Source of the DNA: Embiotoca jacksoni
Lineage: Eukaryota > Chordata > Actinopteri > Embiotocidae
Length of the DNA: 64,000 nt
NCBI GenBank assembly: GCA_022577435.1
Contig: JAKOON010000002.1
Coordinates: 2,260,501-2,324,500, forward strand
Direction of reading: 5' to 3'
Positions within the stretch are counted from its first letter, which is position 1; each line of letters begins with the position of its first letter. The notes below the pieces were generated by a model, which saw nothing but the letters and a program-made list of their open reading frames with translations, had not been told where the DNA came from and made no database searches. A program made the position numbers and the translations under genes. Below are positions 22,700 to 36,059 of the stretch, piece after piece.

Positions 22700-22975
22700 T
22701 TGGGGGGGGTCTTGAGTTTGGAATTTGCGTTGAAACGGAGGAAAGCTCAAACGGGACTCTCGACTCGTCTGTCTGGGTTGAACGCCGCCTCGTCTCTGCG
22801 CCTCTGTGCCGGTGTGTCTCCCCCCCTCGGCGGGTCAAAAACTGGGTTCGGGGAGTGCCGCTCCTCGGTGGCGAAACGAGCTGAATCTGAGCGCCTGGGC
22901 GGAGAGAGGAGAGACGAGGCTTTGCTGTTTACAGTCAATGTGATATAAACAACGGATACCCTCGACTGAAAGCGG
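22700..22975 (+). other. gnb1: gnb1 non-coding first exon (start approximate)
   Basis: The exon end is taken from a strong donor (agcgg|gtaagg) inside the CpG-rich region. Vertebrate gnb1 genes have a non-coding 5' exon far upstream of the ATG exon, and nothing else nearby has as good a donor. The 5' limit is a guess. Confidence 0.45.
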
Positions 22976-23628
22976 GTAAGGATATGCATTGATATTTTGA
23001 AATTGCGCTTCAGGAAATGCTCCGGAGCTGGTTAGTCTGTCGAGGCGGGACCAGAGGAGTTGGACCGGGCTGACGGGCTCCTCCGTTAGCCGTCGTTAGC
23101 TGCTGGTTTACTGCCTTAGACGGTGGTGGGGGTGGTGGTGGTTGGTGGTTGGTGGGGGTCACCGACGGGGGAACTGGACGCACTGCGTTAACCCAGGTGC
23201 CAATTTACCAGAACAATCTTTTTCTTTTTTTTTTTTTTTCTTAATGTGCTGGCTCCGTCCGGGAGGTTTGGGGTTAATGGCCCGGTGCCGCCGTCAACGA
23301 CCGGGCTCGTCTGACAGCTCCGCGGGTCAGCCAGCACCTCTCCACCCGACGTCCGGGTCGCTTTCTCCCTCTCGACAAATTACCTTCTTGCGTTAAACTC
23401 GAGCAGCGTTGCTTAAGTTGCCCTTTTTTTTTTTCTTCTTTTTTTTTTCCCCCCCAAAATAAATATTTCAATCCGGGTTCAATCAAAACATCTAACCCGG
23501 TGATCAGCGGCATTATTCGGCCTACATGTTTCCTACATGATCGCTCGTGATTAAAGATAATTGGTTTCACATTTACTATATTGTTGACTCGTGCGAGGGC
23601 CAGCTGTTTAACACCACATCAGAGTGGC

Positions 23629-23682
23629 ATTTTATTAATCCTGCACATTTTATTAATCCTGCACATTTTATTAATCCTGCAC
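23629..23682 (+). repeat. 18-bp tandem repeat, 3 identical copies
   Basis: Three perfect head-to-tail copies of ATTTTATTAATCCTGCAC in gnb1 intron 1. The perfect identity implies a recent duplication. Confidence 0.95.
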
Positions 23683-24438
23683 AACTAACGAGTTTGGATC
23701 GACTTCCACTCGTATTGAAAATGTTGTAGCATCATGGGATTGACAACGAAGGGAGTCTAAAAATGGCTACTCCTCCTCCTCCTCCTCCACCCCACCCCAC
23801 CACTGCCCCCGTAGCCGGTCCGGACAAGTCGGCCAGCGGCGGCCACAGCCTCCGTCTGCAGCCCGGCGCGGTTGATCTGGGTGTGGAGCTGCAACATGGC
23901 AGCCTGAACAACATGCCCGGATCTTCGCTGCTCACGAACCGCGCTGTCGTCGAGAAACGCCTTTATGTAAAACTCGTGCAGGGGGAAGCGTTCATGTTGA
24001 AATTATTTACGTAATGCCCCCCCCCCCCAAAAAAAAAAAAAAATCAAAACCCCCTCAGCTGTGGACACTCATCTGGTGAGCGGTGTTTAAAAAAAAACAA
24101 AAACAAAAAAAACGGGGCAGTTTAATTGAGTGAATGGAAACCAAAGCTTTGTGGAGGTGATGTCTGGTGAGGTGTCCGGCCCGGCCGACGGCGCCCGCAG
24201 CGCGGGGCCAACACGTCGGCTCGGCTCGGCTCTTCTCCGGAGCGCACGGTGCCTTGAAATACAAGATATTTGCACGTATTACGGAGAGAAACGAAGCTGT
24301 GAGGCCGACAGGAAAAACGAGTCGCCCCGCTGTCTGTCGTGCCAATAGCCATTTTAGTTTCACGGGAGTTTTAACGAGCGACAGTTTGCGAGCTCACACT
24401 CAGACCGTAATTTGAACTTCTTCTTTTAACGACGCGAA

Positions 24439-24474
24439 AACGAGATTGTCTAATTGGATTTCGACAATCTCGTT
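24439..24474 (+). repeat. 12-bp perfect inverted repeat in the CpG-rich region
   Basis: AACGAGATTGTC and GACAATCTCGTT face each other across a 12-nt spacer that contains ATTGG (an inverted CCAAT). It could form a hairpin. Confidence 0.8.
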
Positions 24475-25702
24475 GGTGTTGATCGCGGCTGCGTTGCGGG
24501 ATAAGTTGTCGTTAGCTCCGGCCGCCGCCGCCGTGCCCCGTCGGGCCGCGCGGCTCCTCGGTGCGTTTCAGGCTCCAGCCCGGACGACGGGGCGCGCGCT
24601 GTCCACGGGGACAGTCCCCGTCAGCCCTGTCTCATGAGCTCTTATAGAAGAAGAAGAAGAAGAAGAAGAAATGGCTAGATTTGTGATTCTCGGTAAATAT
24701 GTCGTCGGATGTTTGAGCAGCGACTTCGACGAGGTGCCGCAGGAAGCCGCGCTGAGCGCCGGAGAAACGTTTCTGACCAGCAGGCTTCAGATCCTGCAAA
24801 TAAACCATCCAGTCCTGCATACAGTCGGGTTGTTTGTTTTTTATTTTTTTTCTTAGCTGATTAGAGGAATTGTTTGTGTTTCTTAATAGGGCTATTCGTA
24901 TTTATTGGTTCACAAAGATGAATTCATTTTGCCAGTGTGCCCCCTCCCTCCGCCTCCTGAATGAATGGGTTCCTGTATTCAGGGCCCAAGCAGCTGCAAT
25001 GAACAAGATGGCGTTCAAAGCCTTTTTCATCACCGCTTTTTCTCAGACAGAGAGAGGCAGCTGCCGAGCATCGGATGAGTTCAGGCTTGGCAAGCTGGAT
25101 CTCTTTGGTTATCCCGATCGGGAAAAAATGTGCAGAATGTATTTGTGTGAAAAAGGTTTTACGGCAGATTATTGCTGCTCACATTTAATCCAATACGTGC
25201 ACCTCAGCTACAGGACGAGGCGGTGGGGAAGGGGTGTTGTACGTCCTGACAGCGATCCCCGAACACCACGAAACAGGGCAGCTACAAGGAATGTTTGTCT
25301 GATTTAAAAGAGATGATCATTTCATTTACAAATATGTATGATAATCATTATGACTGTTTTAAAATATCGGTAACCACGCCTCAGGGAAATGGGTTATATT
25401 TTGCTAAATCCTGACAAGAACTCGCGATTAAATGTGACTTAACAGATCAAAAAACAGACCACCAAATTAAAAGGAAATCCAGATTTAGCAGTTCCTCTGG
25501 TTTTAAGGGTTGTGATTTGTTTTCTCCACTTCTTTTCTTTTTTCTTTTTTTTTTTCTTTTTTTTTTTTTTTTGTCTTGTCAGAACACTTAATTTAAATTA
25601 ATGTGACATTTATCCAATTTATTTAGAAAACATTACCTGTAATATGTGCTTTCATGTGTCCACATATCTTCTTGCCAGAGATCATGTGAATTTGAGTCTG
25701 TG

Positions 25703-25708
<6 letters not shown>

Positions 25709-25750
<42 letters not shown>
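25709..25750 (+). repeat. (TA)n microsatellite
   Basis: About 21 uninterrupted AT/TA dinucleotides in gnb1 intron 1. Confidence 0.95.
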
Positions 25751-25754
<4 letters not shown>

Positions 25755-26689
25755 CTTAATTTCAGCTTTATAGTTTATCAGTTTGATCTAAATTTTGTAT
25801 CTTTGCAATGACACACAATTTCCTACGTACGCTTACATTCAAATATCAAGCATTAATCCAAACCTCCCAACTGTGATCCTTTTTTTTTTGTCCCCTCCTC
25901 ACTCGTAACACGGCGCCACCACACCTGAAACCGCCGTGTACCTACTGTCTCCGTCATGTCTCTGTTTCACTGGAGTCTAAGGTTTACTGTGATTTATCAG
26001 ATTATTGGTTTGTGTATGAAGTGGCCCTGCTCTACAGGATTTTTGGCTTAACTGTTCTCATCTTGTAATCCTCTGTGATAAATGATGGACAGAGGATGTA
26101 GAAGTTTTTTTTTTTTATTATTTATTTTTTTTACCGGTTTTGGTTTTGGTTTCAGACCAACATCTATGCACATCTAAGAGCATCCAGATATCGAACTATG
26201 CACAAAACATTGCTCCATTTAATGTTCATCAGCTTGTCTGATCTGGATCTGACCCAAAATGACACCCTGAATGTCCTGGTGGACAGTAATGACATAATCT
26301 GTGGCCATTTTTAAAACGACAAAAAAAAATATGTTGATGCGTATGTGATGAAACAAGTCGTATTGGACAAGCCGGTCTGAAAGCCTTTATTGCAGTGGTG
26401 TGCCTGAGACTGGGAATCTCGGTTGAGTGAGTGCTAATGACCATGTGTTTAAATCCTGAATAATTATCCTTTTGCACTGGGGGGGGGGGGTCTTTGTTTT
26501 CAAATAAGGATTGTCATCCTGTTGATGTGTATTATCTTTTTTTTTAATCTGCAAGTACAGAATATGAATGGGATTAAATTCTTAGTGTGGATTTCACTCT
26601 GGGATTATGTGGCTTTGGTCGGTGATAGTGCTGATTTTTCTTCATCTCAGACATGTTCGTGCCTTTCAACTGTACGTTCACTGTATAAG

Positions 26690-26930
26690 CAGATATATAT
26701 AGATCGATATAGATAGATAGATCTATATAGATATATATATCTAGATAGATAGATATCTATATAGATCTATAGATTTATAGATATAGCTATATAGATCTAT
26801 ATATATATATCGATATATCGATATATATATATATCGATATATATAGAGATATAAAAATCTCATTTATATATATAGCGATATATCTATATATAGATATATC
26901 GCTATATATATAAATGAGATTTTTGATCAC
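26690..26930 (+). repeat. AT-rich GATA/TATA repeat cluster with a 72-bp perfect palindrome
   Basis: A compound of TAGATA, TATATCGATA and TATAGATC units with many small palindromes. It ends in a spacerless perfect palindrome at 26853-26924 with 36-bp arms and its centre between 26888 and 26889. I checked all 36 base pairs. Confidence 0.95.
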
Positions 26931-28671
26931 ATATGTACTCGAAGGCCTTTCGGGTGCGTCTAAACATTTTCTTGGCACACTGGTGTCCATGAAGTTTAGC
27001 AAGGCTTGGAGTGCATACTTTTACCTGAGAACAAGTATAAACATCTTTTATGATTTCCCCTGAAAAAAAAGCATGATTCGACTGAAATGATTCACCAGGA
27101 TGTTCAAAGTTTTGGGGAATTTGAGTGTCTTACGTCCATCCGAAGTCTCCCCTGAGGAGAGGGCTGTAGTTGAGCAGACACACAGAGAAGCCGGTCAGAG
27201 CTCAGGAGGATTTTTAGTGACAGCTGAGCTGTCTGTGGCGGCGCAAGATAGTGTAAACAAACTCGTGTTGCCAACTGTAAGTTAAGGACACAAAGTTTTG
27301 GACGCGGTTGTGTTGAAGACCTTTGAAGACCTGTGACTTTGCCATCGGGGCGGTCTTGACAGTGCTGGATAGAGCTGGGTCATTCAAACATGTACCAACA
27401 CTGATGCCATTACTTTGATATGGGTCCTCATTGTTACTTTTTTCAACACTAATGTAATAAAATCCATTTGAACAATAATTATTTCATTACAAATTACGAT
27501 GCAAATGTCCAGTTGTCCTGCGGTTTAGAGGGGAAGTCTGGAAATCAGGTAACTTTCTGCGGCTACAATCCACAGTTGTCCCCTAAACGGTGTGCATGTT
27601 ATCACTCGATGCCACAATTTACCGATGTTCCCCAAACACCTCACATGCTACCAGTAGTTGGCAGCTAGCCGGCTGTGCACACACAACTATTTGAAGTTCG
27701 GTACCCAACCCTAGGTTTGGATGTCTGGCGTTTACCCTGATGTGTGCAGCCCAACAGCCAACAGGGCGATTGTAGGATAGCAGATTGAGTGAGTAGGAAA
27801 ATGAGAGTGAGGAAGTGGAGTAGTAGCTCATTGCATCGTCTCTCTCCGTGTGCATTTTTGTATAGTTTGCATCTTTAAGTAACATTTTACCTCCATAAAA
27901 TAACAAAGTGGATGTGACTTGTACAACGTATCGACCAATTCTATCGCCAATCCCCCGGCTACACACTTTTGTGACCACAATCTAAAACATCATTATTGCT
28001 GATGGAATCGACTCCGACTACTGATCTGAGCATTTAGTTTGGCAAGCGGGAGCTGGGCGAGCAGTAAAAACTATAAATGTATACATACTCGGTGCATATA
28101 GATATATATATATATTTGGACCCACAGTTTTTGGGGTAAAAATCAATTGTGCAGTCCTTCAAGCAGAGTTCTTAAATTTCACGTAGATATATTTAGCTGA
28201 TTGCAGTGAATACGAACAAGCCGACTGAAGTGCCACTAAAACGTCTCGGAGCTTTTCAACCAGCTCTGGAGGATGAAGCAGGACTCTGTTTTAATCCTCA
28301 ATCACTTACATTATGAATTTACCCAAGTGCATGGGAACTGAGTAAAAGATGACCAATTCAAATGTATTATTTCAAAACCAAAAGATATGTTGAAAACTTT
28401 GGGTGCACGTAAATTACATGCCGGTCCACTTAAATATAAAAGTTAAGCACACCAATGCGACAAATGCAAGAAGTTAGTCTGGCGGCCTATTATGTACCTC
28501 AAGTAGTGGCAGCCCCAATATATATCCACCCATTTATCAGAGTTGGCTCCGTCCCCAACCAGTCCAACAGAACAGCACATGTCCATGTCGGCATCTATGG
28601 CTGGTAATTTATACAGTGTCCATGTTTCAGATCAAGACTGAAATAAAACAGGCTCCACTGAGTGTGAACGA

Positions 28672-28908
28672 TCAGTTCAAATCTCTCACTTTCAACTGTT
28701 TCTGTGAACGTCCTGCTGCTACAGAACAGACGTTACGCACCCTCGTCCCGTTCGGGATGGTCGTATCAACCGCGTGGCTAAATGGGCTTTTTGGTACCAG
28801 GTCTTTTGGGAGATTGTACAATCTCTCGATCTCCTCGTCGGCAAACGAACGTCTGCACACCCTCAGTTGTGAATAGAAACAATCGTCGCCCCTGTAGTCG
28901 CTCGGCAT
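28672..28908 (-). other. unrecognised antisense ORF with CpG-rich leader
   Basis: A 78-codon ORF opposite to gnb1, beginning MPSDYRGDDCFYSQLRVCRR and containing DEEIERLYNLPKDLVPKSPF. The ~150 nt upstream of its ATG (28909-29060) are unusually CpG-rich for this intron. A donor-like GTGCGT lies within the ORF after IPNGTR. I do not recognise the protein. It may be a small antisense gene's first exon, a fragment of an unknown mobile element or chance. Confidence 0.25.
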
Positions 28909-30241
28909 TTTTACAATGGCGGATTTGTGCGGTGTGTTGCCGTGACGACGCGTCGATGCGACGGCGTTGTGATGTTCTGGTGACGATCGTCTACGATCAG
29001 TTCGTCTTCGGCAGCGTTTTCACGTCGTTTAGTTTCGGCTCGGCTCTGAAAATATTATTGCGTTGTCCGCCACATTTTCAAAATAGTCACACGAATAAGT
29101 GTATTACTAATAAAAAACAACAACAACACATTGACGTACAGGTGTGACTTCAGGTATACAACCAGGCTCGGTGGAGAACAGAGGATTTGTATGATGTGAT
29201 GAAAGTGACCGGTCGTCTGTAATGTTTCTCACATGCACACAGCTTTGTAATGAAGAACAGTCTCAACATATTGGTCTGAATATTAACCAAGAAACCTGCA
29301 TATTCCTCAACTTTCAGCTGTTGTAAATATTATGTCCCCTTGAGTTAGTGTTGTTTTGATTGATTGATTTATTTTCTGCCAAAGAACCAAACTGGGACCC
29401 ACAACTACCGTGTATAGTGAACCTTAAACTAGATGTGGAGGAACAAGCCTACATTTGAACTTACCACGATGTAAATTGTGCTCTCGTATAAAAAAACAAC
29501 AAAAAAAACTTCTGTAGTTTTACTTGTGTCCAACTTTAGTTTGTACAAAGGATGCTTGGGGTCAGGGGTCATTGTAATCGCGTTAAAACAAAAAGGACAT
29601 TATCTCTTTTAAGAGGTTTAATATAAAATATATTCTTAGCTGAAAGCTGCTGGACAATATGTCTGATAAAACATGGGCCTGGCCTTCTTCATTCTCCTTC
29701 ACCTGCAAGCACTTGGCTCTCTTCATCCGCAATGTTGACGTCTTCGACTAGGCTATTCTTGTTTCCTAATTTAAATGGACCATTGGTGGTTTGCCTTTGC
29801 ATTATAGCTTTCATTACTTTACTCTTATGGCTTGTGTGTTGTGGTTGAGCAATCTAAATCCTTTTTCATCTCACTCAGAAAGCTTCCTGCTGAACACAAC
29901 TGAAGCGGTTTCATCAGGGTGTGTTACACGTCCATTAGCAAATGTGGGGCTAAAGATTGTGTCATTGTGGCTCTTGGTCGCAACAGTTTAGTTTTGAATT
30001 TTGTTCACTAACTGTGGAGTTAAAGATGATTCGTTATTAAAAATGTGCTTGCCGTGTAGGTTGACCTGTATCCAGTGGCGTTGATAATTAGTCTACGCAT
30101 ACACGCACAGTTACAGGTATACGTGTAAACTAATTAATAAAGATCCCAGTATTGAGCTGACAAGCCTGCTCTGGAGGATATTATGTGCTAATGGCATGAA
30201 CTAATGTTTGGAGTTTCTTGATCTGAATGTCTCTGGTTGAT

Positions 30242-30268
30242 CACACACACACACACACACACACAAAT
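30242..30268 (+). repeat. (CA)n microsatellite
   Basis: A short uninterrupted CA tract in gnb1 intron 1. Confidence 0.9.
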
Positions 30269-33200
30269 TTGCAGCAGTTTGTGAACAGCATTCATTCAGA
30301 TTTGAAGTACGTACAGGGGGACTAGCATCAATAATAAAGCAATAAGTGGACATGTTTCTTTACATTAACAAATAACTTTGCATGCAATTTTGAACTTACC
30401 TAAGAAGAGTGACATGAATAGAAAGAGATAAATTGTGATATGTATTTCAGACCCTCGGTAGTTTTGTAATCGGTATTATTTGGGCCTTGAATCAGTAGAT
30501 ATGTACCCTCATAGTCTTCTTCAACTAATCTGAGCGTCTCGAGGTCGAGCCATGATTAATCTGGTTGATGCAAATAATTGTGCCTCCGTGTTTACCTGAA
30601 AGCTGCGCAGGTATTAGTGAATACTTTCTGCAGAGAGTTTAATCAATACTGAAACTGTACAATTTGAAAAACTGCCGCAATCGTGGTACATTAATCATTG
30701 TGGGAGGTGATTCTGAGGTCACAGCTGGTCAACCACTGGCTTCTCACCAGGTTCGCTGGAAACATTCAAATGTACAGTTGCAGTGTGACATGTCAACCGG
30801 CTGCTTTTCAGTGCAAACTTTTATTTGGTTATGCAAATGGGACATTTTTTGAATCTAGTATGCAGATATCTTTATTAGGGACACGAGCCTGCATTTCAGC
30901 AACATCGCCAACAATGGCCACAACTTTCAACTCTTTGCCACCAGGAAGTCCAAGTTTCTCTGAACACAACACGCATGACTTTTTGTGCAGATTATATGAG
31001 CGCCACCCATCACGTGTCACATTTGTCTGGCCACAGACAGGCATTGTGTTTTTTTGACCTCGGCTCTAGAATTGAGGACATTAAAGACGCGTGCTTTTCA
31101 AATATGTTTTATATACTTCCTCTCTCTTTTACCCCATTAAGATCTACAGTTACACTGCTCCAAACTATTAACTAAACAGGCCAATACCGAGTCCTTCCCA
31201 ACAGCCCTAAACCAGGGCTCAAAGAGGGTTTGACTCGGATGAACTCGATTCCTTGATCCAGGTTGCCATCTTGTAACCTGGCTGGTTTTAATGTGAGACT
31301 TTAAATACAACAAATGCTTTATATTAACTGCAGCGTCTTGACAGACTCACCACACCGTGTAAACCAGTGACGACGGCAGATAAATATGACGGATGTCGCA
31401 TGAACTGGTAACACAGGTTAGCCGCCCATCTAGTAGAGCGGCATCATTTTCTTGTCTGCCGTCTGGTTATTGTTTGTCTCTTCCCCTCGCAAAAAAAAAA
31501 TCAAACGCTTGCCATTTTGTTTCTGCGTCGAAATAAACGGCATCGGAAATATCAAATGACGTTGAGAAGTTGGACGGTTCCCAACTGGTGCAACTTATGC
31601 GTTATCCATATCAACTGGCAACGAGATCTTTAAATATCGATTGGCAATGTGACTTTTAGTCCCATTCAAAGCTGTTGATACATTCAGTTTGTGCAGTAAC
31701 TCACTAAAGGTTTGTGTTCCTTAATCTCTGTTTCGCCAAACACGCTTCCCTGTTTTGCTTTGTTTTGGTTTGTTTGCCTTCTCTGTTTGCCCGAAGCTCT
31801 CCTCTGGGTCAACATTACGAGGGAAATTCTACCTTCACATTTCCCAAACAAAATTTGCTTGAGGTTTGACTGTAGGTGCTGTTGTGCATGCTTAGCTTGT
31901 CACCACTGGCCAAAAGGTCTTTGCCAGTGTTTTGAATAGTCAAAGTAAGCGGCAGCAGGGCCGCTTAGTGACCCACACACAGGCCTGTCACCGCTCACAC
32001 ACTGTAACCCTGCCACAAGCCCTGGCAGCGCTTTGCATGTGCACCTCTAACGCCCCGCTGTGTTTTGAATAGAGACCGTCTTGCTGTCTATTTACATTCT
32101 CGCCTCGACATTTGACTGCCACGGGGAAAATGTTACCAAACCTGAATCCCGAGATGACTGGGAAAGACGGGCGGTATTAGCGAGTTCTCTTCCTCTTGAA
32201 AACAAGAAAGGCCGCAGTCACTTGAGCAAAAAGAGTGGGGTAGCTGTCATGTGACTCTTCACACACACTTGTTCCTCTCTTGGAAGCTTGGGGAGAAAGC
32301 ACGGGGGGATGGGTGTGATTATTGATGCAATCAAAGGAGTGTATTTTATGTTTTAAATAGTCATGCTTTTGGCTTTGGGGTAGCCTGACCTTCCTTTCCT
32401 GTTTTTGTTTTTTTTCTTTCCTTTTTTAATCTAACTCATTCATTTCCCCGTATGAGAAGATGGTTGTGCAGCTGCAACAAGCACAAAACACACCTTTGTT
32501 AATGTATGTGACCTGTTTTTCCATTTTAACATGGTTTCCTTAATTGTTTTCACGTCGTAGCATTTGCTGAAGATTCCTCAGCATTAGCAGCAGCCTGTCA
32601 AATGTGTTTATTCCGATTTTATTTGTATTTTGTCTTCTGTCGTGATGGTCAGGACAATATTGCACATCAGCTGCTTATAGTGAATTATATTGTCAACGTT
32701 TTTCCTGTTGGAGCTCACTTATTCTACAAAAGCCATTGCTGCTCTTTCTACCAACAACGCAGCCGGTCGAGTAAGAGCACCGCATCATGGAATGTTTCAC
32801 TAATCAATCAATTAAACTCTACTGTCAGTCCCATTGATGTTATGTCCCCTATCATCAGACGTTACCCACAGGACGCAGCCAGTGAGGGAGCACGCATACA
32901 AAACTGTTTGGTTAAAGGGACAGTTCCCCCAGATTAAACGAGCACAATTTAAGAAGCCGTGCTAGAAAATTGAACTGCCACAGGGAAAATGATACCAAAA
33001 GATAGTGGATTAATTACATGGATAATTCAAACGAATTTACATATTTAACAACCTGATAGTCGAGTGCTGATTCCAAGGTTTGTACCTTTTATGAAGCCCA
33101 ATATTGTTCTGTTGGAACAGGATTCTTATCACAACAGTGGCATGTCGGCTGACACTTTGTTTTATGAGCAAGTGAATGAGAGTTCACAACAGGCAACAGC

Positions 33201-35171
33201 TTCAATTAACCATGTTTCTGTGTGCGTCAGCAAACAAATGTGACAGCAGCTGCATTGGGTTTTTCAAAAACGTGGTCAGCTTGCCTCTAAACAGCTCTAA
33301 TACTCTGCCCTAGTTTCTGGAGTACTTCTAGAACAATTGCAGTAAAAACATTCACCGAAGTACTTCTTTAGCACGTTGAATCAACAGGAAGATGTAAAGA
33401 TGACAACAAGAAATAATAAGCAGTCAGTCTAGAGTCTTTTGGCACTTCAAAGATTAGATTTCTACCCGTTTGATGCTCTGACCAAAGGTTTTTGTTTTTA
33501 TAGTTGTATTTGTTAAATGTAATGGTCAAATTCCCAGCTCCTATTGGCTAACGCGTGTTAGACAGCTACGTTGTAATGGTACGTGGATTACTCCAGAACG
33601 GTTCGGTATGAAAAGACTTCGGTTCCCTTCACTTTGTAACTTCAACAATTACCGTCAGAGTAATTGTGAGTACGTGCTCGCGGACCGAGAACAGAGATTC
33701 TAACGCGAGTTCCTCCCAGAACTTGTCGGTAGTTCACCAGTCGTTGTATGTTAGCTGTAAGATTTTTTTTGCCAAATTTGCCTTTCAGCAGGGACTCTGC
33801 ATCGACTCGTCACACTTTAGCATTGCGTTGTCCAGAATACTTCAGTCGCAGAAGTAAGGCAGCGGTGCCTTGTGTCATTGAGCGCACGTTGATTTTCCTT
33901 CAGCGTTTAGGTTGTGTTACCGTTGTGCAGGAAATGAAGTAGTTTCATCACACACTTACTGCCCCTGGCTCCAAATCCACTGATGTGGAAAGGTTTTTGT
34001 GTGCATACAACTCCTATGTATCCCATAAAATGCTTTTTTTTTTCTTTTCTTTTTGTTCTGTGTGTGTGTAAAGCCAGCCCTCCACCCCGGCTCATTGACG
34101 AGGCTTCAATTGACACGTACGATATCACGTACGATATCACATACGCTCTCTCTGGCCCGTGTATGTCCAACATGGACGTGAAGGACGCTAATTGCTAAAA
34201 AAAAAAAATGAAATGGTGTCTTTGGCAATTCCAAAAATATTAAGGCGAAAGGTAAAAGTAGTGAATTTGAGAGTTGCTGCACTGTACTGTTGTATCTTCG
34301 TTTGGGGTGAATTGTGCACCTAAACCGAAGGCACCATCATGATCAGAACTGTGGCAGCTTCTGCTTATTCGTTTGTAGCCTCAGGATTTTGCTCTACTTT
34401 CAATGGAGCAAAATGGGTTATGGAGCCCGAGGCCATTCATTTTCAATTCAGCCATTCTTCTTGAGACTTGTACAGATTTTGAATGTACCTCCTCCTCGGA
34501 CAATGATTAAAGTATTGATCCACATGTTTGTCAACCTTTGCTCACTGCCTAATTTACATCATTAGAAAGGGTGGCCAGGACATGTCATAGTGCTCCTCTT
34601 GGCAGCGCATTGACTGGAAAGTCGCTTGCAAATGAAGAGTTTATTGATTTTAGACACATAAACCTAAAAAAACGAAATCTTTTCCCCCTATTTTTCTGCT
34701 CAGGGTAGAACTGGTTTTGGTGATTGTTCTGATGGTCGTCACTTAGTTTTTATTACATTTTTGTACTTCCTGTGCTCATATTTCAGAGAGAGGAGCATTT
34801 GTGTTCAACCTCATGTTGTGAAGTGAATATTGCAATAAAACGTATTTAAAGCTATTATTTTGGATAGTAGAGAATGTCCAGAAAAGATGTCTAATAAATA
34901 AAACATGAATGGCTTAAAAACATGCCACTCGGCTGCTGAAAACAGTTTGTGGTGTTGGGAGCATTTCAAGGAAATTGCCTAAGAGTAACTCCCCAGTCTC
35001 GGCATAGTTTACACTGTTGTGTACATATTGTTAGAAAAAGTAATAATCACAGTTGTAAAGATGCAACAATTAAAAACAACTATTAATTGATGAATCATTA
35101 GGTCAGTTTTTTTCCCAGCAAATACACCAAACATGATACATTCTTGTTCTGGGTTTTGTACCCTCATGGTT

Positions 35172-35240
35172 GAAATGCACTTATTGTCTTGTCTTAAGTC
35201 GCTTTGGATAAAAGCGTCAGCTAAATGAAATGTAATGTAA
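35172..35240 (+). mobile_element. fish SINE-type 3' tail
   Basis: The string GTCGCTTTGGATAAAAGCGT followed by cagctaaatg and a TGTAA-type tail is a very common teleost short-repeat 3' end. No tRNA-like head with A and B boxes was seen upstream, so only a 5'-truncated copy remains. Confidence 0.55.
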
Positions 35241-36041
35241 TCTAAGTTTGCAACTTTGATAATTTACTCCTTATTTTGAGTATTTTAGGGGTTTTGGACA
35301 GTATGCAGGATAAAACAGGAAATCAAAGGACGTCACTTGGTTTCTTTAGTCTATGGTGCCACGTTGACAAATTTTCAGTTTTCATAAAAAGATTGATCAA
35401 GGGAATAACCGGCAGATAAATCGATACTAGAAATAATCGTTGAAAAAATGTTTTTTTTTTTTGTTTAAAAAAAAAACAAAATGTAACAGTATTTTGTGTA
35501 GGACTCAGTCTTTCTGTGTCGAATTGTATCACCCGACCCTCCAGGCATGTTCAGCTATACTTTACGTGTACTATGACACATTTCAGCCAAATGATGTCAG
35601 ACAGGATTAAAATAGCACACGGGCTGTAAAAAAAACAAAAAACAAAAAAAAAAGCTGAATTATTCTAAAGTCTCCTCCAAACAAGTGAGCAGCTTTGATA
35701 TTTTCAAATAGTTTGGTGTACGATGTTAAACAGAACTCTAACTCCCCAGTATAGAAACATGTCGCAGGTTCATGTTGATGCTAGCCAGGCAGGGAGAGTA
35801 AGACTTCACCTTCTCCTCCACAGGCCTGTCGTGGCCTTATATTTGGTAGTCGGAGAGAGGATGTGTGTTGGAGAGTGACAAAGTGAGTGAGATTGGACGG
35901 AGCTTTTAAAAAATGTCCAGGAGCGATGTCCTTCTGTCTTCTCGTCCTGCATCATCAGCCCCCTTCTTCCTGCCTTCTTTGCCCTGGTTTGTGTTTCAGC
36001 TACATTAACCATGCATCACTTAACCACAGCACTTAGATGGA

Positions 36042-36059
36042 CCCCCCCCCCCCCCCCCC
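36042..36059 (+). repeat. poly-C tract
   Basis: Eighteen consecutive C in gnb1 intron 1. Length is prone to sequencing error. Confidence 0.9.

Larger units (their letters stand above)
22490..24620 (+). promoter_or_regulatory. gnb1: gnb1 CpG-rich promoter region
   Basis: GC and CpG density rises sharply above the flanking AT-rich DNA and stays high, with many CG dinucleotides, for about 2.1 kb. It surrounds the first exon donor and extends well into intron 1, as expected of a broadly expressed housekeeping promoter. The transcription start site cannot be placed from sequence alone. Alternative first exons in the 23.0-24.6 kb part are possible. Confidence 0.65.

Noticed and set aside
22377..22948. 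Overlapping ORFs of 140-150 codons on both strands at the gnb1 first exon
   Set aside because: High GC lowers stop-codon frequency on all frames. No domain is visible, and the position is a 5' UTR and CpG-rich region.
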